Source: Undaria pinnatifida (Eukaryota > Sar > Phaeophyceae > Laminariales > Alariaceae). From it: DNA of 64,000 nt. Location of the stretch: positions 5,139,465 through 5,203,464 of the forward strand of contig JABAKD010000027.1 in the NCBI GenBank assembly GCA_012845835.1. The letters are read 5' to 3'. Both the position numbers and the translations under genes were made by a program. Below the pieces are notes generated by a model. The model ran no database searches. It was given only the letters and a program-made list of their open reading frames with translations, and had not been told where the DNA came from. Below are positions 12,486 through 23,004 of this stretch, in pieces (positions within the stretch are counted from its first letter, which is position 1; each line of letters opens with the position of its first letter).

Positions 12486-12542
12486 ATTATCCGCAGCGTC
12501 CGGGAGGAGGCCCGGACTTTTGACATCTTCTTGTCCCACGAG
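12486..12542 (+). CDS. Candidate 57-bp exon upstream of the acidic-protein gene
   Basis: The tract GTCTGTTGTTTTCGTGCAG is a good acceptor at 12485. The following 19 codons (IIRSVREEARTFDIFLSHE) end at CACGAG|GTAGAG. The amphipathic, charged peptide looks exonic and lies on the same strand as the exon at 13281. Its phase does not join that exon directly, so either another exon intervenes or this is chance. Confidence 0.3.
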
Positions 12543-13136
12543 GTAGAGCCTGCCGCGCAAAAGGTGCGCGTCTCATCCTTTAAAACGTGTCTTTAGATGG
12601 CTAAAATTGAAACGTTTGCTGGTGCAACTATTTATGCATATGCATGGACCCTGCTTAAATTGCGATGGTCTGGCGGTGTCATCAATTAGCGCTGGCATCG
12701 GTGCTTCTTTTTTCGCGTGCGCGTGTTCGCTCTTCGCGTCCTCTGTATTTGTGAATGGGCCCTGTCAACATTGCAATGATGTGGGAGTGACAGCGATGAT
12801 GCTGTTATCCGCGTTTCGGTTTTTCGCGCGCTCGTGCTCGCAATCTCGGGGCGTCTCCCCCTCCCGGGACGAGAGGTCCGTACGTAGCGGTTACGCTACA
12901 GTGTTGCCAGGACGGGCGCGCGCAGGCGCGCACAGCATCTGCTTCGCGGTAAGAAAACCAACAGCGGCCGGATTAAGTTGATTGACTTTTTTACATTTCA
13001 CTGCTGCTCTGGACGCTTTGCTTTCCATCATGCAGCGAACCGCACCGTGTGGTGCAGTGACGGAGCGTGGCCAGTGATCGTGAGAAGCGAGGCGCTGGTG
13101 CAGCTCCCCGTGCTTTGCAGGTGCTTCGTAACTCAC

Positions 13137-13184
13137 TCCACCACCAACCCACCCACCCACCCACCCACCCACCCACCCACCGCT
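13137..13184. repeat. CCCA tetranucleotide repeat
   Basis: About ten CCCA/ACCC units, read as Pro-Thr-His runs in two frames. It lies just upstream of the large exon and is probably intronic. Confidence 0.85.
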
Positions 13185-13280
13185 GGTTGCCGCGCGCCGT
13201 CGCTGCTTTCCTCGCCCTGCCCACCTTCCCCCCTGCCCATCTTTCTTACCCTCATTCGCAAAAAAAGCTGTTCGATTCAG

Positions 13281-14326
13281 CCGCTCTTCACCACGCCAAA
13301 GCATGTCGCCTACTTCACAAAGACAGCCTGCCGCGGCTAGTCGCGCTGGAAGCCGACGCGGCGCAACAAAACGTTCGACGAAGGGGACGCACACTCCGCA
13401 AAAAAATCGCTGCAGCCGTTGGCGAGGACGCTGTCGTGGACGCTCACGAAGATGTTCCTCCCCCTCCTCCCCCCACCCGCAGCGCTTCACAGCCGCGCTA
13501 TAGCAGGGGTTACCTGTCTGATTCTACGGCGGCGTGTCTTAACGTGTCTGGAACGAGTTCTACTAGTTCTAATATTTGGTTGCAGGCTGTAAGGGCTGGG
13601 GTTATTGAGGTTGGTCCGCCGCCAACGGTGGGTTCACGCGCGACGTTGCCGGCAAGGAGATATAACGCCTCCTGTGCTACCGCCACTGCCACCACCACCA
13701 CCACCGCCACCACCGCCACCACCATGGCCACCAACACCACCACCGCCACCACTACCCCCACCGCCACTGCTAACGATACCGCCGCCACCGCTACCAGTAC
13801 CGGTCCCGGCGGTGCCGTTAAATCTCAGCCGTGCCCTGACGCCGCCACCGTCACCTCTACCGTTACCGATACCATCGGTGTGGTGAAAGCTCAGTGTGGC
13901 CTCAGCTCCTCGGCAGTAGCGGCGGGCACGGGAGGAGACCGAGTTGGAAGAAGGAATGGGAGGAGGGTGAACGATTGGACTTCGGACGGGGGTGTGGTGC
14001 AGGATCAGGCGCGGGAGGAGTCACAACGACGAAGAGAGAAAGGTACAACGTCTTGCGGTAGCGGTCCAGGCGGCGGGGGTAATGTGTCATCGGTAGCGGC
14101 GGGGTGGGAGGACGATGGCCCGGGCGGATATGTGACGCCGCAGGGGGAGTTCCTACGCCAGGGCGCCGTGGGAGGGGGTGGGCCGGGTGGAGATTCGCCC
14201 CTGCGAAGGGAGTTCCCACGGCAGGAGGCGGCGAGCGGGGATGAGGACGGCGAGGACGATGATGAAGAGGATCTCGACGACGACGAGGAGGAGGACGAGG
14301 GGTGGGACATGTCGCTCTCTAAGATG
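13281..14326 (+). CDS. Penultimate exon of an acidic low-complexity protein
   Basis: Family not recognised. The frame is open across the whole segment. It begins after a candidate acceptor TTCGATTCAG, though the true start could be up to about 50 bp further in. In order it encodes a Leu/Arg-rich opening (ALHHAKACRLLHKDSLPRLV), a basic stretch, a Pro run, a Ser-rich segment, a long Thr/Ala repeat (13670-13800, from ACC/GCC triplets), Gly-rich sequence, a strongly acidic block of Asp/Glu (14240-14300), then GWDMSLSKM. The donor is AAGATG|GTGAGC at 14326/14327. It joins in phase 0 to the exon at 15515, which supplies a normal C terminus. Function unknown; the composition suggests a mostly disordered nuclear or scaffold protein. 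Confidence 0.6.
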
Positions 14327-14735
14327 GTGAGCACGATGAGTGAGCGTATCAGGAGGGAGAGGTGGGGGTCGTCGCATGATGCGGTCGGGAACACTTGACC
14401 TCCCTCTTTGTACTGCGCTTTTGATTGTTTTCGCAACCCTTGGGTGCTGGGCGAGTGCTTTGCAATGTTTTGCGTCATTTTATCCCCCCCTCCCCCCCGC
14501 CTTGAACGCATGCAAGAAGGAAATGGTATCCTGACAGCGTTTGCCACCGCGTTTTCAGCCGATGCGTGCCGTACAGCCTCACCTCGGTTGTTTTGCGCAT
14601 GCCGGCTTGTGTTGGAAGCCCATCGCGACGAGTGACCGTCTGAATGTTCCGTGGAGCGCAACAGAGCTGCGCACAATATGACATCGCCATGTTTCTCCAT
14701 CCCTTGGCGCTTTGCTCTAACGATGTTTTTTTCTA

Positions 14736-15238
14736 CAGTTTTTCACGGTTTGGGTCACTTCTCGCGGGTCTGGTTAGGTCGAGTCAGGGCGACCCGATCC
14801 GACCCTACCCCTGAGCTTTGAAACCCACCCGACCCGACTCGACCCGAACCCAACCCAACCCAACCCAACCCAACCCAACCCAACCCAACCCAACCCAACC
14901 CAACCCAACCCAACCCAACCCAACCCAACCCAACCCAACCCAACCCAACCCAACCCAACCCAACCCAACCCAACCCAACCCAACCCAACCCAACCCAACC
15001 CAACCCAACCGGACCGAACCGAACCGAACCGAACCGAACCGAACCGAACCGAACCGAACCGAACCGAACCGAACCGAACCGAACCGAACCGAACCGAACC
15101 GAACCAAATCGAATCAAATCAAATCAAATCGAACCGTGAGATTTCGAACACCTCCCGACCCGACTCGACTCGACCTGCGAGATTTTGAAACCTTCTGACC
15201 CTACCCGCGGGTTGGGTCATGACCCGTAAAAAAAACTG
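14736..15238. mobile_element. GACCC-family inverted-repeat element, copy 1, with CCCAA and CCGAA arrays
   Basis: The ends are CAGTTTTTCACGGTTTGGGTC on the left and GACCCGTAAAAAAAACTG on the right, imperfect inverted repeats. Inside are the family's GACCCGACTCGACCCG segments and GCGAGATTTTGAAA motif. Within the element a CCCAA pentanucleotide array of about 32 units (14846-15009) passes directly into about 18 CCGAA units (15010-15103). It sits in the last intron of the gene ending at 15613. The 8 bases on each side do not form a clear target duplication. Confidence 0.65.
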
Positions 15239-15514
15239 GTTTCTTCGGATGCCGACGCTGCTTCCGCTCCTGTTTGTCAGGAGGGAACCTTGGACTCTTG
15301 GGTGGTGCCCGGCCCGGGCTTGCGCTACTGTGTGTCTCTTGTGCATCATCCATCTTCGTTCGGGGAAAAAAAAACGGCGAAAATGAACAAATTTCTAACG
15401 ACCACCTTCCGCAACAGCTTTCTCGGGCAGGCTGATCATTTTGTCGCCGTCAATCATTGGCTTCACTTGTTCCCGCCCCCTCCCCTCTCTCTGACGCTTG
15501 TCTGAACGTACCAG

Positions 15515-15613
15515 GTCGCGGCTGAGATCAACAGTAAGATCGTGGGATTGTCCTCTATCATCCGACAGAAGGCGGCCGACTCGGCCAAGGCGCGCCGTCA
15601 ACAAGCGAGATAA
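15515..15613 (+). CDS. Terminal exon of the acidic-protein gene
   Basis: The acceptor AACGTACCAG is followed by 32 codons, VAAEINSKIVGLSSIIRQ then KAADSAKARRQQAR, and a TAA stop at 15611-15613. The peptide is amphipathic and coiled-coil-like with a basic end. Joined in phase 0 to the exon ending at 14326 it reads ...MSLSKM-VAAEINSKIV..., giving a charged helix as the C terminus. The intron is 1,188 bp. Confidence 0.6.
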   Translation, partial: VAAEINSKIVGLSSIIRQKAADSAKARRQQAR

Positions 15614-15715
15614 GATGCTGCTGCTGTTGTTGTTGCGGTTGCTGCTGCTGCTGCTGTTGCTGCCGTTGCTTCGTCTGCTGCTGCTGGAACTCCTGCTGTT
15701 TCTGCTGATTGGATC
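15614..15715. repeat. CTG/TTG trinucleotide microsatellite
   Basis: Imperfect CTG/TTG repeat starting right after the stop codon of the upstream gene, probably in its 3' untranslated region. Poly-Leu or poly-Gln frames in it are artefacts. Confidence 0.75.
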
Positions 15716-15877
15716 GTGACCGGAGCAGTAGCAATGTCAGCACAGGTCCCGCTCTCTGGTGGTTTCGTTGTTTTTTTGTCCCCAACGGGGAGACGGAGAC
15801 TAATTTTCGATGGGGCGTTGCTTGGAGACGGCTTACCAGAGGGTGGTATCGACCGCTGTTCTGGCCAACCGTACCTG

Positions 15878-16050
15878 CCTATGACTCGCGCGAGGAACCA
15901 CGACGGCCTATGACTCGCGCGAGGAACCACGACGGCCCATGACTCGCGCGAGGAACCACGACGGCCTATGACTCGCGCGAAGAACCACGACTGCCTGTGA
16001 CTCGCGTGAGCAACGGCGACTGCCTATGACTCGCGTGTGGGGGAGGAGAA
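15878..16050. repeat. 29-bp tandem repeat, about six units
   Basis: Units begin CCTATGACTCGCGCGAGGAA at about 15878, 15907, 15936, 15965, 15994 and 16022. The last two are diverged. Each unit contains the palindrome TCGCGCGA. No coding sense. Confidence 0.85.
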
Positions 16051-16259
16051 GGTCTCGCGATTTCGTGGATATTTTGTCTCGGTAACACCGGTAGGCGAGC
16101 GGGAAAGAGAAGGATTACCTCCGGTGCCGAGTCTCTCTCTCGTCGCTGTGCGAGGTCGCTTGTGTGTGTGTGTGTTTTTTTTTTGTGTGATTGGCTGTTT
16201 CAATCGCTGTTGATTGATGCGCACGGGGAGCAACCAATCGGCGGTTTTTATTGTTAAAA

Positions 16260-16510
16260 CGGGATGGTACAATAGTTGCTAATGTCGTTAGATGCTAGTC
16301 GCTATCTTTTGGGCTTCTAGTCTCTGATCATGTGGGGTATTAGTCGCTAATCTTGTTGGATTATATTAGTTGTCTCTAACCATGTGCACTAGTCGCTAAC
16401 CTTGTGGGGTAACAGTCGCTCATTTGTAGTAGTCTTCAACCATGTGGGGTATTGGTCGCTTATTTTTGGAGGTACTGTTGCAGTGGCTAATTTTGTGGGT
16501 TCTAGGCGCT
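16260..16510. repeat. Degenerate TAGTCGCTAA tandem repeat
   Basis: TAGTCGCTAAY followed by YTTGTGGGGTA-like spacers recurs about nine times at 20-35 bp spacing. Confidence 0.7.
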
Positions 16511-19500
16511 AAGGCGCTATCGCGAGAAGATATGGCCTGGAGGGACCGCAGACTTAATCCCGTGGGGACGTGCAACGTGCGGGGGTGCTTGGGGAGGGTG
16601 GTGTGCTGTTTTGGTGCCAGAAGAGTAAAGCCGTTGGGTGGTGTCCGCTGAGCGGAACAACCGACTGCTATACCCGAGTACGAGCGTTTCGTTTGACGGA
16701 TATATGTTTCGGGGTATGTTGGTCGGTCGTTTCTGTGAGGTTAGGATGTTTGGGTCGGGCTTGGTCTTGTGTCTGTGAGGATAGGGTGCTTGGATGGGTC
16801 TTGGTCGTGCTTTTCTGTGGTTGGTCTGTTTATTGTGTGTTTTAATGTTTTCTTTGCTGTATGGTTGCTGGTACATGTATCGCTCTCTCCTTCACGCCTA
16901 CCGCGCGTCTTTAGGCGATGCGGTCGGCGTGCGTTTGAGTTCTCCGTATTTGTATTGCGCATGTTGTTTTCTGCAACCCCCTGGGTGCCGGGCGAGTGAT
17001 TTGTTTTTGCGCTCTGTTTGTGCTGTTTTGTGTCCCTCGTCGTGTTTTTTTTGCGCTGTTTGTGCTGTTTTGTTCTCTTCCCCTATATGAGTACCCCCCC
17101 CCCCCCGCCCCCTTAAATCTGCCTCTATGTACCTCTATCGCTACGGTGTGGTCAACATTCTGGCCAGGTCCATTCCTAGGAATCGGCCTTGGACTGTTTA
17201 GTTTAGCTCAAGTGCGTGTGTTGTATCTACGCAGCTAGAATTGACTGAGGTCGAAGCGACACATCGGAATGGGTTGTTTTACTTCGGGAATCTTGGTCAT
17301 AGTTTCTCCCTTCCGTTCGTTGGGCACAGGGCGAGGCTTGAGTACAGTATTCGTTTTGGTTTTGTTAGGTTTTGTGTCGAGGAGGGCGGGGTTGGGTGAG
17401 CGGACGGCCCAACATATGCTGTCCATGCTGTGCCGTATTCTGTGGCACTGCTCTGGGTACATTACCTGGTGTTGTTGTCGCAGGCCGATACAACGTCTCA
17501 GAATGCGATATTACCGGGCTTGTGCGATCTCTTTTTTGTTTTTTTTTACTTGTCGGTCCCATCGGAATGGGCAATGGGTACCGCCATCGTGAGCGTGTCG
17601 CATTCCTTCTCTCTGATCCGCATGGCGTGCGGTGTTAGTTTCGTTGAGTGCGTGCCAAGCCCTTGTTTTTGTTTCCACTCGCGCAAATGCTCTGCTCCCG
17701 TTTATTTTCACTATTTATAGACAAGTTGGGCACGGACGCTCGACCCTCGTTTCTTTTTAACTATTTATAGACAGATTAAAAATTGAGCATGGTGGGGGGT
17801 GGTGGGCCTTCTTTTTGTGTTTGGTGCCAGTAGCGGTTTGTACGGCGACTTGATGGTGAAATTTCCAGGAATTGTCGGTTTTTAGAGTGGGCCAAGGCCC
17901 CTTAGCTTCCGTTTTTGTTCGCCTTTGTTTGCATTTTTTTTACGTTCTTTGCGGTGTTGGCTACCGTAGATGGTCGTCTTGAGGCAAAGTTTGCACGATC
18001 TCGAGCGAAAAAACAGTTTGTTTGGGGTGTTGGCTAGTTAAATGCCCCGCGGCAAAGGTATATATATGCCCTCGGGCGAATCACGACAAAAAGGCAGAGG
18101 TGAGAGTTCTACGATACCTGCTGTGGGGTTGTGCATGGAGGAAAGGGAGTGGATAACGTCCAACTGCGTTTATTTGGAGAGGTCTGTCGCGTTAAGCAAA
18201 AATAGAGGCCGGCGGCATTACCGTGCAAGCCTAGTGGGTGATCCGGTGTGGACAGATCGATTTGAGCGGGCCGGTGTGGACGGGCCGGGTCGTACCGGCC
18301 CAGCGTGTAAATTACGCTTGTGGAAGTGTGCAAGGTATTTTTAGTAGGGTATACTGTTACTAGTATACTCTCCGGTTACCCGGGTAGTCTAGAGTACATA
18401 CTCTACTAGACAGCCCAACGGGGTGTGTTTTCATGTGAATTACGGTGCGCTGTTGATTGTGTAGACGGAAGGCGCAGTAGAATATCGTGGTGCACAGGGG
18501 GGAGTATCTTCTTTTTTGTGTGTGTGCCGATTCGATCGGCCGGGACATGAGATGGGGCGCTGTGTATTTGTGACTGGCCGAGGCATGGGGCGCGTTGTAT
18601 TTGTGCATTTTTATTTGTTTATAGAGTAGGGATTTGGTCGTTAGGATGTAATGTTTTGATCCTTTCGACTGACAGATGCTCGGGTATTCATTACGGTTGA
18701 TTATATGTAAAAAGTGGGGCTTAGCCGCCGCTATTATCAACCTGGGCTTAAATGTAAGGACCGTTGGGGTACAAGTATGACTACCAAACGGTTATTATAT
18801 TTACGTCCAGAATGATATTTGGTTGTCGTAAAATAATAAAATATACCACGTATGCCAGTTGTGTTTATGAATACTGAACAGCGGTTACGTGTCCGTCCGG
18901 AACGATATATTTTTGTCGTAAAATATACCAGTTGCGTTCATGAATATCGAATGTTCGCTACAGTCCGGTGAAGAATGTTATTGGTCTGTCGTAAAATATA
19001 CCTGGCATATATTTGCAAGAAATATACGTTGCACGCGTTCTGGCTGACCAGTTTCAGCGTAAAACGTGGGGAATATGTTGTAGGTAGGGGCCGCAGTACA
19101 ACACATTACAGCGGCAGTAGTAGACGTACTTGTAGTGCTTACCAGCTACGTTTTTTATGTACAATACAGCACAGCAGCAGTAGGAAGTACCCGTTGTGCT
19201 TTTGTTTTCGGTGTTTTTAAAGGTTGATGGGATGTATAGACTACAGTAGTCAGTCGTGATCTGCAGTTGTACAGCAGCCGCAGCAGCAGCCGCGGCAGCA
19301 GTAGTAGTGCGCTCCTGTAGACCCTCTGTTGTTCGACGCAGGTTTGTTCAGACGCGGGCCCGGAAGAGGGGCGGGGGCGGGGGGGATGGCGTTGGGCAGC
19401 AGTGTGTACGGAGCGGGGAGGGTGATGGACGAAAGTGTGTGGCGCCAGTGTTGCGCGTCAATACCACACGTACTGCAATCGTAGGGCAGTAGTGGTGCTT

Positions 19501-19555
19501 GTTGAGGGATGCACGTACTGCAGTAGTTTTACTCGTTCAGGGCTGAAACATAGCC
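16511..19555. other. Region without a supportable gene
   Basis: The sequence is T-rich on the plus strand (many TTTT, TGTGTT and CTGTTT tracts), and its frames encode only artefactual Phe/Leu/Val/Cys-rich peptides. Short related segments around GTCCGTCCGGAACGATAT / CGTAAAATATACC occur at 18800, 18890 and 18970. A GCA microsatellite lies at 19270-19310. No domain is recognised. Confidence 0.5.
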
Positions 19556-19790
19556 TGTTGGAAGGTTCAGGCAGTAGAGTCCAGGACACTCTTATTAGTT
19601 TTAAGAAACATTACCTATTACCTGTTTCCAGGATGGGTTTATTATTTTGAGATATGGTGCGTTGTACACCAACTTCAGTGTAACGGCTCCCGACTTTCTT
19701 ATTTTCTTGTCGATCTCGGCCTGCTTTTTTGTGTTGCTTCGTGTCTTTTTAGGTGTCCTGTCGTGTACCGCAGGAGCCGTTTTGTTGAGG
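19556..19790 (+). repeat. Dispersed repeat also found at 59.6 kb
   Basis: From about 19620 the order CCAGGATGGGTTT, ACTAACTTCAG-like, AACGGCTCCC, CTTATT..., GGTGTCCTGTCGTGTAC matches 59630-59780 base for base with scattered changes. Both copies point the same way. The 59.6-kb copy lies just upstream of the plastid-protein gene. Confidence 0.55.
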
Positions 19791-20070
19791 GGTGCAACCG
19801 AGTCTGTTGGGGGCTCAGGAAACCGTTAACCCATCAGGGAGTCGTTCATACACACCAAAAAGCGACAAGCGCCAAGTAACCAAGAGACCGGGAAAAAAGG
19901 TTCGGGCAATCTGAGTGTCCCCAGGCCACGAGATTTGCCTCACAGCTCCCCGCGTTGCAACTCGAACACGTCTGGTACACCAGCAGCTTTGGTTGCTTTC
20001 ATGTGGCCGATGCTTTAGCCGTCAGTTTTTTTCGTCAATTTTGCGCCTGAATTCCCAATGGGATTATAAC

Positions 20071-20282
20071 CAGGGCTTTCACGGGTCACATTTCTTCTCG
20101 CGGGTCGGATCGAGTGTGGATAACCCGACCCGACCCGTAAAATTTGAAAAGTTCCTGAGCCGCGATCCGACCCGAACCATGATATTTCGAACACCTCCTT
20201 ACCCTACCCGACTCGACCCGCGAGACTTGGGAAACTTATTGACTGGACCCGCGAGCTGGGCCATGGTCCGTGATAATCCTTG
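20071..20282. mobile_element. GACCC-family inverted-repeat element, copy 2
   Basis: The left end CAGGGCTTTCACGGGTC and right end GGTCCGTGATAATCCTTG are imperfect inverted repeats. The interior is GACCCGACCCG with GAGACTTGGGAAACTT and GATATTTCGAACACCTCC motifs as in the other copies. Flanks share only TTAT, so a target duplication is doubtful. Confidence 0.65.
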
Positions 20283-20901
20283 GTTATGTATAACCTTCGA
20301 ACAGAACCCGGGTCCCACGTTTTTGGGGACAAAACTACTTGAGATAAGTGTGAGATGTTTTTGCCGTGAGTGGTGAAAAGGTTAATGGCTGTTCACCGCA
20401 TCGATAAATAAATTGCTCCGTGTGAGAGCGGTGGTGGGATACACCAGGGGTTCTGCCTTGTTGTGAACATGTCTGGAAGGCGTTGTCGCTGCACCGGGAC
20501 GCTTGTGGTAAGAGTCGACGCTCAAAACCCGGGAGTGCTATTCATTCCAGTGTTAAAACTCTTGATACGCCTTCGCACAAAAGTACCACTCTGAACGGAA
20601 CTGCAAGGAAGGGCCGCTGTGATATTAAAATGTATACCCCCGAGATTGAGGGTACGGGGGGGACGTCGTTGAGCTCTTTCATGCGCCCGTCGCTCTCCCT
20701 TTGCTTGAGTTTTTGTCTTGTTTTCAGTCCGTGGGAGTCGTGCGCCGTGTGCGTGGCAGAAGGACTGCGACCACTGGCTCTTTTCAATGTTTCGGCGGGA
20801 TGGAGTATCGCGGCGTTTCCTATCGAAGACACATATGCCACCGTAGAAGCGCACCATTTTTTTCTGAGGCCCCTAACCGGTTACTTGAGGAGTTCTATGA
20901 C

Positions 20902-21205
20902 CGGTCGGCCCCCGTGGCGTATCAGGGTGTCCTCGAGCGTGGTATAGGTTAGTTTCGTGAGTTCGAGCCCCACCGAGCGCATGCTCGACGAATCGTATAA
21001 ATTCCTTGGGACTTTTTCTTGTGCACAAATTGACTCGCGGAAAGCGCGAGAGCGTGAGTTAGCAACACTCGATGAAAAGACGACGAGCAGTGGGATTGCT
21101 GAACCCTATGCGCGATAAAAATTGAAGGCAAGGACCGGGGGAAAGAAGGGACGACACCTGTGACCACGGCTTGTCCAGAAGCTGTAAAGTAGAAGTGTGA
21201 GAAAA
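20902..21205 (+). mobile_element. tRNA-derived SINE, copy 3
   Basis: Best tRNA-like head of the four copies. GGTCGGCCCCCGTGGCGTAT carries an A-box-like TGGCGTATCAGG, and the B-box-like GAGTTCGAGCCC follows about 50 bp later. The body matches the other copies to GTAGAAGTGTGAGAAAA. Confidence 0.7.
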
Positions 21206-22227
21206 TATATATAAATATATATATGATCATTCTTTTTGCGGGAGATTCGGTCAGGAGTTTTTTCCGTCTCGGCCTCAGTATGCGATTCTCGGAACTGGAA
21301 TTCTCGGTGAAATAGCTTCGTTCGAGCGCCGTCCTCGGGGGGCGGCTCAAACGCCCCTCGCCCTGCCGTATCCGTTCCGGACCTGGCCGGGATCGGGTAC
21401 GTGGGCTGAGCGACACAAGCGAGAAGTGCGCATTTTTTTGTATTTTGGGCGGTATACGCCCGAGCTATTCTTGGTTCTTGGCGAGCTATTCCTGGATCTT
21501 GGCATATATATGCAGAGCTTGAACGAAAAAAAAAATGGTAAAACATGTATTTCCAATCATTTCCAAAATTTTGGCTTCTTATTTCGTTCCCACCACAATT
21601 TTTTCATGGTCACACCTCGAAGCGTTTGGCCTATTGTCGTACGACTGCTATGTCGTTGCTTTTCGATATCAGATTTCACGGTTAAATACCTTTGTTCGAG
21701 CGTTCGTTGTCTTCGAGGGGGGCCGTTCCCTACCCAACGACACCATTACACCCAGTGTCCGATTCTTCATCCTAGCGAGATACAACTTGTTAGTATGTGG
21801 TCACAGACTGTGAGACAGAGTAAACCAAACAATCGCAATTGAACAAGGTGTAAAGCAAGTGAAATGCTGGCGTACCGGGTACGAGAACACAACAAAACAG
21901 ACCAGACCGTAAAAGACATAGAAAATAAACACAACGAACGGTGTGGTCGCTTTTAAAAATCGCAGTACGAGAAAAAATGTTTTGTCAGTCTTTTTCGTCG
22001 TCGCTCCAAAGAGTCGTTCCGTATATAGTGGTCCACGATTTACGACCCATCTTTCAGGACCGCATAAAAATATCCCACAGGAATTCCATGTATATTTTTT
22101 TATCCCCACAAACGAAACGTGGATTCACTTCTAAAGGTAGGTGTGATTATCAAGGTGGTGGTGTTTCGAACGCTTTGTTGTGTGGTTGCAAGAATTGCGC
22201 TGGCTACTGACTGCTGGTGTTATTGCT
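21206..22227. other. Region without a gene; partial dispersed repeat
   Basis: 21250-21400 resembles 63100-63215 (GTTCGAGCGCCGTC, GGCGGCTC, CCCTGCC.TATCCGTTCC), a truncated copy of the dispersed repeat. The rest shows no gene. Confidence 0.5.
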
Positions 22228-22718
22228 GGTCAATCCGTTCAGCACCTCGATGTGAACGCGGATGGATGCTGAGCGAGACAAGCGAAAAGCGCGCAAAAAA
22301 TATGTATTTGGAACGGTGCTATCCAGTTATGCTTCGGATCTTGATGTATGGATAAGTTGATAAAATAAAACTTGGCAAGACGTCATTTCCAAATCGGCGA
22401 AATATTCTGTCCCCCAAAAAATAATGTTTACTGTAAGAAAAATCTCCATGGCACTGTGGCAGGTATCATAGTAGTGCATTTATTTTTTGAATTTCGGTAG
22501 GTACACGTACATACATGGATATAGACGTGGCAACCGGACGCATGACTAAAACAAAGAGGGGATAGTATTGGTTGCGATTACTGCCCCAGAAAAAGCCACA
22601 CAGCAGCATTGCGAGTGGCTGCGTCCCCGGGGCCTCGAGGGTGGTATTATACAAGTTCGGGCAAATCGACATGGTTTGTACTCTCGTGCAAGTAATATAG
22701 GTACGTACGAGTAAGGCT
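22228..22718 (+). repeat. Dispersed repeat, copy interrupted by an LTR element
   Basis: Matches 63210-63690 along its length (TCGTGTGAACGCGGATGG-like start, CTTGATG.ATGGA, TTGATAAAAT.AAACTTGGCAAG, AGAAAAAGCCACACAGCAGC, GCGTCCCCGGGGCCTCGAGG, CAAGTAATATAGG). It stops at the LTR element and resumes at 25842 (CAGCGATGCTCT). The uninterrupted copy at 63.7 kb is therefore a paralogous empty site. Confidence 0.8.
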
Positions 22719-22722
22719 ATAC

Positions 22723-22992
22723 CGTTAAGACACGGCCTCGAAAGACCTGTAATTATCCGAATTTGAGATCATTTGGATGGGTTTCGTATGATAAGGTTGG
22801 CGTTTTATATTCGGGAAAGTTAGGAAATAGATCGGAGGCACGTGCCTCCGATCTCAGAGGCTATCCGGGGCTCTGGTGGAATCGAATAAAGCTACATCTC
22901 TACGAAGGCAAAGAAAGTGGGTACTCTCCAAGAACCTGCTTAATTGGCAGACCTGCAGGGGGCACTCTGTGTCCCCACCCTATAACCTTACA
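22723..22992 (+). repeat. Left LTR of the gag-only element
   Basis: 270 bp, the same length as the right LTR, with scattered substitutions between the two. It contains the palindrome GGAGGCACGTGCCTCC and ends ...CCTTACA. Confidence 0.9.
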
Positions 22993-23004
22993 AAGGGCGT
23001 CGTC

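Noticed and set aside
14755-15198. Long frames on both strands reading (GLGWV)n, (VRFGS)n or (QPNPT)n
   Set aside because: Pure translations of the CCCAA/CCGAA pentamer array; every frame is open because the unit lacks stop codons.
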